Shown here: positions 1-9,672 of the stretch, piece after piece
Position numbering within the stretch: position 1 is the first letter of the stretch
Layout: each line of letters starts with the position of its first letter
Assembly: GCA_029959085.1 (NCBI GenBank)
Contig: JARWIR010000005.1
Coordinates: forward strand, 3,908,501 to 3,972,500
Direction of reading: 5' to 3'
DNA from: Nemophila menziesii
Taxonomy: Eukaryota; Streptophyta; Magnoliopsida; Boraginales; Hydrophyllaceae
DNA length: 64,000 bases
Program-made: the position numbers and the translations under genes
Notes under the pieces: model-generated
Seen by the model: the letters and a program-made list of their open reading frames with translations, nothing else
The model's database searches: none
Told to the model about the DNA's origin: nothing

Positions 1-1068
1 ACCTGGATGGAGGAGATGAAGATATGCGTTTGTTTTGTTTTGTTTATTTAGTTATGTTTGAATTTGTTGAAAAATGGAAACTGAGAAAAATTGTGTTTTT
101 AATTTTACTTATAATTGTGTATTGTTTTATGTTTTAGAATTTAATGGTGTTTGAGAAATTTTATATGTATAGTTGTGAACATGGAATGTTATGTTATGTG
201 TGTGTGTTTATTCTTTATTTTGGTTTGATTTGTGATTGTTTAATAACACTACATTTTTATGATGGGTTAGAGATTTTAGAATATAAAATAGGAAATGCAC
301 CTTTCAGTGTTATTTTTTACTAAAACAAAACTTTAGTTTTTTATTTTGCTTTTACTTTAACTCACCTGATATTATCAAAATGTTATTATATATTTTTATT
401 ACAAAAAATTGGTATTATCCTCCTTCAAAAAAGCATATTCAACAATTATTTATTACTATAATATCAAATACCTAGACTTTAAATATTTGAAATCCAACTT
501 CAAAAGAGTAAATTATATTTTATCATTTTTGTTATGGCGTTAAAATTGATTGGCTCAAATACATGATTGCTTCAACTACTCATTAGGTCAAATATTGTGC
601 AGTACATGCAAAATAAATAGTTAAATTTAAAGAGAAATTACATATACTATTGAATTTTCTACGGTTGAAATAGTGTAATTGTTAGTTAATTTAAAGTCAT
701 ATATATTTATTTACTTTCTTCCAATTTGCGTCAACCACACATCAAAAGCGTGATAGCCTGTAGTAGTTAATAAACACAAAATGCATTATACAAGAAAGGT
801 ACTTATTACTAGTTTATAAGTAGGGGTACTTAGTTTCACTAATATTACTTTCAATATGGATATGAAGACACTTTTGTTGCTTATTCTTTTCTATTTCTTC
901 TACAAACCACTCATCAACAATCATTTCCACCATATCTAAGTTTAACTTGGGCACCCACAACATGCTCTTTCCGTGATGTATATTCTCGTTTAACGGCGTA
1001 TAATATAACCCCATCTGATCATATAACTTATGTCAAGAAAGATTTTCTGAATGCTCTTGGTTCGGTAT
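1..1068. other. AT-rich intergenic sequence, no supported gene
   Basis: Low-complexity AT-rich DNA with T and A tracts. The first ~30 bases are less AT-rich and could be the end of a gene lying outside the window, but nothing supports a call. A 66-codon minus-strand ORF at 814-1014 matches no family I recognise. Confidence 0.5.
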
Positions 1069-1150
1069 AGCATAACAAGAATTCATAAAGCTTCACATGT
1101 GAAGCATTATAATCCTTCACATGTGAAGCTTTATGAAATCTTGTTATGCT
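1069..1150. repeat. Short foldback: 35-bp inverted repeat around a 12-bp spacer
   Basis: Left arm 1069-1103 and right arm 1116-1150 are reverse complements with one mismatch. Each arm also contains a palindrome of its own, gcttcacatgtgaagc at 1090-1105 and a 14-bp version at 1115-1128. It would form a stable hairpin. No target-site duplication is evident. It could be a very small MITE remnant or a hairpin near the promoter of the F-box gene. Confidence 0.8.
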
Positions 1151-1617
1151 TAGACATAACGGCCTCATACTATATCACGTGTACACCAGATCAATTTACT
1201 AATTGTTCACCGGATAGATTTTTATATCCTTTAACTGTATTTCATAATGTTTTAACCAACTGATGTTCAATGATAAAATAATTAATTTTTCTAATATTAC
1301 TTGGGTTATTTTCGTTATTAGTTTGATGTTTTTTTTTTTTTTGGATTACTCTCATTGTTATTGTTATTGTTTGATTATTATTTCATATACTGTTGCAAAT
1401 CTAGTTACCTATATATCACAATTGATCGAAGCCATTCAAAATCATTAATTAATCATTTAAAAAGAGAGCTTAATTTATACTCCCATTTTTTTCGAAGAAT
1501 TATAATTAACTAACCTACTCCCATTTTAGTTTTTTGTCACGTCTTATGAGTTTCTCTTCTACCGTTAACCATTAAAACCTCTCTCTGGCATTAATCAGAT
1601 CGATTTTCTCTAAAAAG

Positions 1618-1765
1618 GTAGGTTCTAATAATAAGCTCATTCTGTTATTAATTTCTTTCGTAATTTTAAACGGTTAAATTGTTTGTTTGTTCTATAGATG
1701 TGCTAAATTTGATATAATTTTTCAATTAATTAATTTTTGCGTATATTTCACAATTGGTTCCTCAG
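1618..1765 (+). other. Possible 5'UTR intron of the F-box gene
   Basis: A donor (aaaag|gtagg) at 1618 and an acceptor (ttcctcag|gc) at 1764-1765, with T-rich sequence between them, sit just before the F-box ATG at 1784. This is inferred from splice-site look alone; the sequence shows no transcript evidence. Confidence 0.3.
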
Positions 1766-1783
1766 GCAAAAACTGGTTCAGAT

Positions 1784-2877
1784 ATGGAAAGTAACCACCA
1801 TAGTTATGGTTATGAGGTGTCGGAAGATGTAATTGAACAAATACTTTTGAGACTGAAAGTAAAATCATTGTTACGATTTAAATGCGTTTGCAAAAAATGG
1901 TACGCTCTTATACAAAATCAAACCTTTATTCGCAATCATTTCAACCTTCAAAGCAACCATCTTCTTTCCTATACTTATGATCTTAATCAAGATAAACATG
2001 TTTGGACCCTTTTTATGGATTCAACATTGTTGAGATATGAACAACCTCACGAGTTACAGTATCAGAATTTAGAATGTGCATTGGGTCATATAGATGGGAT
2101 ATTTTGTGTTATATGAATAGAAACGAAGAGTGGAGTTTGAGTTTGAGGTTATGGAATCCTGCTACACAAGAAATCAGACAACTCCATAACTCTCGTCCAA
2201 ACATTGCACCACATTATAATTGCTCTAGTTTTGCAATTGGATTCGGGTTTGAACCATTAACAAGTGATTACAAGGTGGTTTGGATTCGAAGATTTTCTCA
2301 TTTTGATCATCAAGTAGTCTCAGTTTATACATTTAGTTTGGAATCTTGGAGACACTTTGAGATTGAAGATATTGGTACTGATAGTTCTACTTTCAACACA
2401 TACTTAAATGGATTCTGTTATTTTCGTTATTCTCAGTACACAAACACAAACAGTTTGAACAACCTAGATTATGATTGTGGTCTTGTTTCCTTTGATTTGA
2501 GCAAAGAAGTGTTTAAAAAAATACAAATTCCTGAAGATATTAAATCTTTACGTAATGAGATTTGCGTGTGTAACGACTCAATTGCGGTGATCTCTTATGA
2601 TCTACATGTATATGAAGGATCAGTTGATATATGGTTAATGAACCAAAGTGAAGTATGGAGCAAACATATAACTATTGGACCACTTTTAGACCTAAAGGAC
2701 TCACTCTTCTCTTTTTATTTGTTGGATTATAAGCTTATTCGTTGGACTATTTCTGGCCAAGTGATTATATATGACCTTCGTACTCAACAAATTATTAATC
2801 TTGAAGGTATTTGCCAGGTTAATAATGGATCTTTGTTTCTCGATTACAAAGAGAGTTTAATATCACTCAAAGCCTAA
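1784..2877 (+). pseudogene. F-box protein with FBA_1-type interaction domain, broken by a frameshift
   Basis: The ATG at 1784 opens an N-terminal F-box (about residues 12-50: VSEDVIEQILLRL, then LLRFKCVCKKWYALI). F-box proteins are SCF ubiquitin-ligase substrate receptors; this segment would bind SKP1. The first frame stops at 2114-2116 just after GHIDGIFC. Downstream, the other frame reads YMNRNEEWSLSLRLWNPATQ, then GFGFEPLTSDYKVVWI and a long FBA-like C-terminus to a stop at 2875-2877, about 365 residues in all. The two parts fit the usual F-box/FBA order and length exactly, so one base has been lost near 2105-2112. This is either a real loss of function or a sequencing error. No splice pair repairs it. 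An upstream TTG-initiated extension (1754) is not needed. The family evolves by rapid birth and death, so broken members are common. Confidence 0.8.
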
Positions 2878-3105
2878 AATGTAGAATGAAGAATTTTCTT
2901 TTTATTTCTTGTATTTTCTGAGCTGAATAAATTCTATTTATTATTATTAATGGTATTACTGGTTCTCATTTAAACATGGAGCAATAATCCTATTTTTTCT
3001 CCTTTTTACATGTTACGATTACCTCGATAATTGAAGAAGTATTACTTTTTATCATTTTACATTTTTAGCAACAAACCATTTCCTTGTCTCGTCAACATTA
3101 ACATC

Positions 3106-4266
3106 ATGAAGCTCTTTAGATCTTCTGTTTCTTCCATCAACACAATCGGTAACCCTTTTCCCCTCTTCTTTTATTCTTCAATTTCATCTTTTCCTGTCGA
3201 AGATGCTCGTTTTACTGTGAATCAAATGATCCGTACGCTACCTAAGCTTACTGTTATAGATTACAATAAGCTATTAGGTACTGTTGCGAAGATGAAAAAT
3301 TACCCTTATGCTCTTTCTTTATTCAGAGAAATGCGTATTTTGGGGGCTCCGTTAGATAATTACACAATGAATATAGCTATAAATTGTTATTGCTCTTCAA
3401 ATAAAAGCAATATGGGTTTTGCTGTATTAGGCCGTCTCTTTAAAAGCGGTCATGTTCCTAATGTGGTTACGTATAACACCTTGATTAAGGGCCTGTTTGG
3501 TGAAGATAGAGGTAAAGAGGCAGTAGAGTTGTTTCAAAGGTTAATGAGGGAAAAACTTTGTGAGCCGTGTGAATTTACTTTTGGGATCTTACTAAATGGC
3601 CTTTGCAAACATGGACATACACTTAAGGCTCTTGAATTGCTAAGAGTATTTGAAAAAAGGGAGATTTCTAAACCTAACATCCAATCTTATACCACCATTG
3701 TTGATTGTCTATGCAAGGATCGCATGGTTGATGATGCTCTTAAATTATTTTCTGAGATGAAAGATAAGGGCATATATCCTAACATTGTGATATATAATAC
3801 AATGTTAAACGGATTGTGCAATAATAGACGTTTTACCGAGGCTTTGTCTTTATTAGTCTCCATGGAAAGTAGCAATATAACTCCTGACATTGTGACATAT
3901 AATACTATTATTCATGGATTATGTAAAAATGGCCAACTTGATGCTGCATTAGATGTTTTTTACAAACTATCAAACAAAGGTTTGATGCCTGATATATATA
4001 CTCATAATACTATTATAGGTGGACTTTGTCACAGAGGAATGATGGAAGATGCAAAAGAGTGGGTTTCAAGTATGAAGGAACATGGTTTCTCTCCTGATAG
4101 TGTGACGTACAACATTATTATTCGAGGGTTTATGAAGAAAAAAGAGTATGAAGAGGCAATTGAATGGGTGAAGGAAATGAGAAAACATGGTTTCTCAGTA
4201 GATGAAGCTACTTATAGAATCATACATGAACATCCTAAGTTTCTTTATATGATTCAACACATGTAA
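3106..4266 (+). CDS. P-class pentatricopeptide repeat protein, RFL-like, mitochondrial
   Basis: This intronless gene has its ATG at 3106 and codes for 386 residues; in-frame sequence upstream of the ATG lacks a better start. The N-terminus (MKLFRSSVSSINTIGNPFPL) is basic and Ser-rich like a mitochondrial presequence. From about residue 50 come nine consecutive 35-36-residue PPR motifs with the typical VTYNTLIKGL / VDDALKLFSEM / PD pattern, then a truncated tenth. PPR proteins bind organellar RNA one base per repeat and guide its stabilisation, cleavage or translation. The motif style resembles Rf-PPR-like (restorer-of-fertility-like) proteins, which usually carry more repeats, so this may be a short or 3'-truncated member. 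It lies 229 bp downstream of the F-box relic on the same strand. Which RNA it binds cannot be read from the sequence with confidence. Confidence 0.88.
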   Translation: MKLFRSSVSSINTIGNPFPLFFYSSISSFPVEDARFTVNQMIRTLPKLTVIDYNKLLGTVAKMKNYPYALSLFREMRILGAPLDNYTMNIAINCYCSSNKSNMGFAVLGRLFKSGHVPNVVTYNTLIKGLFGEDRGKEAVELFQRLMREKLCEPCEFTFGILLNGLCKHGHTLKALELLRVFEKREISKPNIQSYTTIVDCLCKDRMVDDALKLFSEMKDKGIYPNIVIYNTMLNGLCNNRRFTEALSLLVSMESSNITPDIVTYNTIIHGLCKNGQLDAALDVFYKLSNKGLMPDIYTHNTIIGGLCHRGMMEDAKEWVSSMKEHGFSPDSVTYNIIIRGFMKKKEYEEAIEWVKEMRKHGFSVDEATYRIIHEHPKFLYMIQHM

Positions 4267-5545
4267 ACTTTTAAAAATCAACAGTCCTTAGATGGTGAGT
4301 TTATATGTATAAATAGTATCTTTGAAGTTGTTGAGAGGTCATTAATCAGCCAATCACGAAAAGAGTTTCAAGGTCCAACACTTACTGCTAGAAGCAAGGT
4401 AAATCTTGATCTATCTAAAAAACACAATCATGATAAAGGCCTAGGTGGACAAGTGTTATGTAGATTTATTAATCAAGAATTTAATTAAAGTCTAATGAAT
4501 GAGATTAAATGCATATATTCTCTGCTGTTTAATGTACCAGCTGCCGCCTTGTTGCTACGGTTAGTTTGCAAAGCTTATGGAGTATAATATGCTCTTTTAG
4601 TGAGTTTATTTGCAATTGGTGATGGGGTAAGGAGAGATTATTCAATAATCAATAGTTTAATCGAGTTTACTTTACTTTGTTACAGCTGCTGGAACAGGGA
4701 CCATCTAATGAACGAGTTAATAACAATAACGTGCAACCAGGAGAATCGACAATGAGTTGTAAAACAGAACCGAATATATATGTTTCACTAGACAAGGGCA
4801 AGGGCAAAATACAGGTGAGAGTAGTGCTGGAGATAACAAGATTGTGGTGCTTCTTCGATGCTTTTTACGGGTGGTCTCAACCAAATCCTCATACCTTAAT
4901 TCATTCAACTACAGAAAAGAAGAAAGCACCAAAGTTTGTTTTTTAACATTATTTTTTGTGTTTAATTTAGATTTGAGAATAAAGTAAGATATGCGAGAGC
5001 TGATGTGAGAAACCGTGTGAAAGGACGGTTTGTAAAAGCTGGTGAAGCTATTGAGATGTGAAGCTTTATAAAGAATGTAAATTGAGACTAGCATTAGAAA
5101 ATTTTGGCACATCTGAGTTTGGTTGAGAAGAAAAGTTGCTCTACTCTACTCATGCAAATTGCTTCTGTGCTAGCGAAAGATAAGTTCTCACAAAACGTGT
5201 CTGTGAAGATTCAAATGTCTAAATTTGGTAATAAAACACATGGAATATGTAATCAGCTTGATAATGTAAATTATTATTTTGTTATTTTGAGAAAACTTGT
5301 AAAGTTAGTATTATACTGTTGTAGTGTAAGCAAGAATAAGTTGGACTTGTAAGGTTTTAATACTTATGTCTTATGTTTTTCTCTTTTTTGTTTCTTTTTC
5401 TCCTTTGTTCAAGTGAAAATTTAATCGGTAAAGCTATTTTTGCCCCGCGAACATTTGAAAGCGGGTCCATATACATTTTCAACCCTTTCCATGTATAACG
5501 GACAAAAACTTTTAATCAAATGGTGTCGCATGGGACCTAAATGAA
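4267..5545 (+). other. Region downstream of the PPR gene; no supported coding sequence
   Basis: AT-rich. It holds acceptor-like sites (for example ttacag at 4680-4685) and short ORFs at 4677-4946 and 5104-5352 that match no family I know. It could be a spliced 3'UTR of the PPR gene or decayed gene sequence. Confidence 0.35.
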
Positions 5546-6038
5546 CCCATCAGCGCGTTGTGTTCCATCAGTGCGGCTGAGTTCCATCAGCGTGATTGAG
5601 TCCCATCGGAGTCCCATCAACGCGATTGATTCCCATCAGCGCGATAGAGTCCCATCAACGCGATTGAGTCCCATCAACGCGATTGAGTCGCATCTGCGCG
5701 ATAGAGTCCCATCAGCGCGATAGAGTCCCATGAGCACGATTGAGTCCCATCAACGCGATAGAGTCCCACCAACGCGATAGAGTCCCATCAGCACGATAGA
5801 GTCCCATCAGCGCGATTGAGTCTTATCAGCGCGATGGAGTCCCATCACATGATTGAGTCCCATCAACGCGATTGAGTCCCATCAGCGCGATTGAGACCCA
5901 TCAGCGCGATTGATTCCCATCACCACGACGAAGTCCTATCATCGCGACGAATCCCGTCAGCACGGTAAATCCCATCAGCGTGGTGAATCCCATCAGGCGA
6001 TGAATCCCCTCGTCGCGGTGAAGGGATTCGTCGCGTGA
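5546..6038. repeat. GC-rich 19-bp minisatellite, about 25 copies
   Basis: Tandem units of 19 bp, consensus cccatcaacgcgattgagt, run with increasing divergence toward the right end, where cccatc becomes atcccgtcag. The composition is far richer in GC and CpG than the surroundings. The array ends in a small hairpin (gaatccc 6002-6008 with gggattc 6023-6029). The ORF across it exists only because 19-bp units cycle through all frames. Confidence 0.92.
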
Positions 6039-7840
6039 CAAGGATTATAAGTATAAGAAGATTGGTTCTGGGAACTCGGTGTTATAGGATACCTCGGGAT
6101 TCAACTTGAATATCTATATTATTTAGCTTATCTCAATTTGTGGTCCGATAATTAAAAATCGAGATTCAACAAACAAGGTTGAACATCTAATATTCAAGTC
6201 TGGCTTATTTACATTCTTAACTATAATTTTCCCTCTATATATAGATAGGGAAGAATCAAAACACTTAACAAGTGTAGACGTTGGGAAGCATTAAAGACAG
6301 TGATAAATATCATTTACCATTTTATAACATAAAACCTTTTTCATAATTATTTGAAAACCTCGTATCTAATAATTCTCCACAAATGGTTAGTAAAGACAAG
6401 GTTGAAATAGAAGATTATAAAGGTGGTTGGAACAAGACGACCTCCACAGGGTAGAAGAAATATCAAATGCGTGATGCAAATTATCCTAATTTTGTTGTAT
6501 ATGCATGCACATACTGGACAAGTCAATTTGAGAAGAGTAAGTTATTGGTTTTGAGTAACAGGTTACAAGGAGTTGTGGGAGTGAAAGTATTGTATGTAGA
6601 AGCAATTAAGGGGTGGCCTAATAGCAGCAACTAATCCTAAATATACGTGCTATTTTTACTCTTCACAAAACTATGCATCATTGTTTTACCATTTCCTATA
6701 TTATTTGTCACTTTTTAACTCAAAAAGCATACTTCCTTACTACATTAACTAGTCTTAAATATTCATTCACGGTATTAGAGAATATAATTGTCCCGCCTAC
6801 ATAAAAATAGATACTTAAGTAAAAACCATAATCATTGTACCATATATACTGCGACAAGTCTAAGACAGCATAATTGTACCCAAAACCTGCAGAACATTCA
6901 CAAAAACATACATGTAATTACCAAATTATCTCTTGGTATAAATACGGTCACCACGAGGCACGAGCTGTTTCTTCAAATTCATGTTGAGGGTGTCTATCTC
7001 AGACCTGAGCACATTCTTCGAATCTATTAATCGATTAAGCACTGGCTGTCCCAAATGCCAAAATATCTTCCTCTTTGGATCTTTTACTACTCGACTAATA
7101 GTGGTTTCAAGTGCCATAATATATTTCTCTAATCGAGCATAACTTCAGTCTGTCTCTTGAAGTCAAATGTGTTTAAAAACTCAAGTGCAAGTCCACGCAG
7201 ATGGTTTCCAAATGGAAAAATCATCTTCAGATGTAGAAACCAATATTACTTATATCAGAAAACACAAATATATTAACTTGAAAACTCTATTTTGTTCAAT
7301 TAAATCAAACAACGTACACAATATAGGATGACCAATAATAAACCAACTGTAGGCATATGCAAATTTATAAAATTACATGTCATATTAGTGAATACAAAAA
7401 CCATACACACGAAATTATATACACAGATCCACTAAGTTGATTTTTTTTTATATGCAGTAATTACATGATAGATGAAGAAAGAGGTACATGGTTGATACAA
7501 GGTGTCAAGATAAAGAGAAGAAGTCAAAGTCAAGATAAACCCTAATCCAAGGCAAAATTTGAGTCTAGAGTCACCTTGAGAAGTTGGAGCGTTTTGTTGG
7601 AGAATTCTTAACGTCATATTGTTTTAGTCACCACAAATTATTGGTAAGAGTTTTGGACCCAATTCATTTTGATTTAGAAAGAGGTTAAAGTCAGCGTCAC
7701 ATGAGAAGTGACGAAAGTAAATTCAGAAGTAATACGAGTAAGTAATGCCATTTGCTTCCACTATGACTCGAACTAGTACAACTTTAGTTAAAAACGGGTT
7801 AGACTCTTCTAAACCTAATTAAATGATCCAAAAAGGCCAA
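6039..7840. other. Intergenic, no supported gene
   Basis: AT-rich. A 63-codon minus ORF at 6926-7117 (starts MALETTISRVVKDPKRKIFW) has protein-like composition. Just upstream on the same strand, at about 7190-7120, another frame reads NHLRGLALEFLNTFDFKRQ. This suggests a fragment of a decayed gene, but I do not recognise the family. Confidence 0.35.
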
Positions 7841-7859
7841 ACATTTTTAACTATTATAT

Positions 7860-8770
7860 AACTCATTTAGCGGCCCCCTTATCAAAGGGAAATCATATCT
7901 ATCATATTACATTTCATATTTTACAAAAGGAGCAAGCATAGAACTATAATGCAATACACCACATAATAGTGAGGTACAACGTATAGAGCAGTCTCAACAA
8001 ACGACAGATGTATTATATCAGTTGGCCTTTTCATTATAGACACATGACTTGTGACCGCCAGGACTATTTTCAACTATAAAATGGAGCCCACTCAAGGTAG
8101 CAATTACACCTTTCATCTACCAATCTCAAAGGCATTAATTGTGGTCATTCAAGAAGGTTTAAAGAGATATTCAAAGTCATATTTATTCATCACAAGCTAT
8201 ATAGTCATATCCGCTCTTTGGAGTTAGTTACAAGATTGTATTAGCACTTTAAACACTTTTCTTTCTCTTAATTCTAGCAATTGTAATAGATTAAGAGAGT
8301 GTTATGAGTATAGGGTTTATACTTGGTTTCTTGTGTTTGTGATAGCACAAGAGTTTGCTTCAAGTTTATGAAATAGTTGTAAAAGGTATTGTGTCCTCAT
8401 CCTGGTTTGAAGAGTCACAAAAATTAGTGAAGAATCTTGCAAATCCTAAGGTGGACACCTTAGGTAGCGAAGTAGGAAAATCGAACCGCTTTATATCAAC
8501 TATTATTTCTTTGTTCCTACACTCTTTATTTTCTGCACTCTATATGTTTAATTATATGCTCGTATGAATATCATATCTATTGTTATTTATTAGTTTTCAT
8601 CTAACTTATGGTCATCTAGATAACTAAGAGAATATGATTTAAATTAACTTTTAAATTTATTTTTTGAAATGAAAATTAGCCGATAAATTTTCATAATCCT
8701 ATTCAACCCTCCCCCCTCCATCTACGACTTATATTGATATCATCATTATATAAAGTTAAAACTTTTTACT
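7860..8770 (+). mobile_element. Possible decayed Copia-type LTR fragment
   Basis: Sequence around 8480-8545 (ending ttattttctgcactc) and the pyrimidine-rich run aatcctattcaaccctcccc at 8694-8713 resemble, from memory, the end of plant Ty1/copia LTRs of the SIRE/Maximus type. After it comes attgatatcatc, a poor match to the usual tggtatcagagc primer site. No second LTR or TSD was found. Confidence 0.33.
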
Positions 8771-9551
8771 CAACAGGTCTTTGATGCCTCTCCTTAAAAT
8801 TCAACCATACATTACTTATTTACTCATCTTACTAAAGTTCACTAATAATATTTAACATTATACATATTTTCATTCCCCATTATATCTCAAAGCTACCCAC
8901 TATATATACTAGATATAATACACATATATCATAAACACACCACTAAACTTAATTTTTGTTTCTCTTTCCATTCCACATATTCTTTCTCGGTAGCAACGAT
9001 GATATCTATTTCAAACCTTTTGAAAATCCAGTCATGGTAGCACCCTTTCTCCTCTCCTCACCCCAACACAACAACCACTCTTCATTCTAGAGAAGACTTC
9101 GTAGTAACCTCTCGTGACCATAATTTCTCAAATTTGATCGGATCGAAGGCTCCTCTCGTCAACACAACAGCTGTTCGAGCTTACCGATCCGTCCGATCCT
9201 CTGGGTTTCGTGGTGATCTTTAGCTTCTATGGAGTTTTTCTAGCAATACGATCATTTTCACATCAGTGCCAGTGTTAGGATCGAAGAACACTGCTACACC
9301 TCCAAAGAGATTTTTCGTTCCCATTGCATCTACTTCGTCCTTCGTGGCTCGTTCGCGACTCAACGACTTGAGTCAATATACACACTTGTTTGCTTTTTAA
9401 TTAATAAAACATTTCAATTAGAAAAGAAAAATAGTAAAACTATTTGTAAATTCATAGGAGCGGGTTCTTTTTAAAATTATAAAGTTAATGGTGTAATAAA
9501 TCGCACCCGACCCATCACCTCAGTTAGTTAAACCTCGCCGGCGCAGTCTCT
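8771..9551. other. Intergenic region upstream of GUF1
   Basis: AT-rich sequence with CT-rich stretches, presumably holding the GUF1 promoter. No clear TATA element at the expected distance. No coding ORF supported. Confidence 0.4.
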
Positions 9552-9653
9552 ATGAAAAAACACCTCCACCACACTTCACCGCTCCTCTCCTCATCTTCTC
9601 CGTCGTCAATTTCTCCATCTCAAATCTCTTCAATCATGTCAAGCCTAATCTAA
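9552..9653 (+). CDS. Possible upstream ORF (33 codons) in the GUF1 leader
   Basis: An ATG at 9552 opens a 33-codon frame (MKKHLHHTSPLLSSSSPSSI...) ending in TAA at 9651-9653, 19 bp before the GUF1 ATG. The surrounding CT-rich sequence looks like a plant 5' leader. If transcription starts upstream of 9552, this uORF would reduce GUF1 translation. The transcription start is unknown. Confidence 0.3.
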   Translation: MKKHLHHTSPLLSSSSPSSISPSQISSIMSSLI

Positions 9654-9672
9654 TCCAAACACACATTAAAAA

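Noticed and set aside
814..1014. 66-residue minus ORF
   Set aside because: Its composition is not implausible, but there is no family, no splice context and no start context. Left as intergenic.
3687..3890. 67-residue minus ORF
   Set aside because: It is the antisense of PPR repeats 5-7.
5546..6038. CRISPR-like array and ORF 5541-5723
   Set aside because: There are no unique spacers; units are head-to-tail 19-mers in a plant genome. The ORF is a consequence of the repeat.
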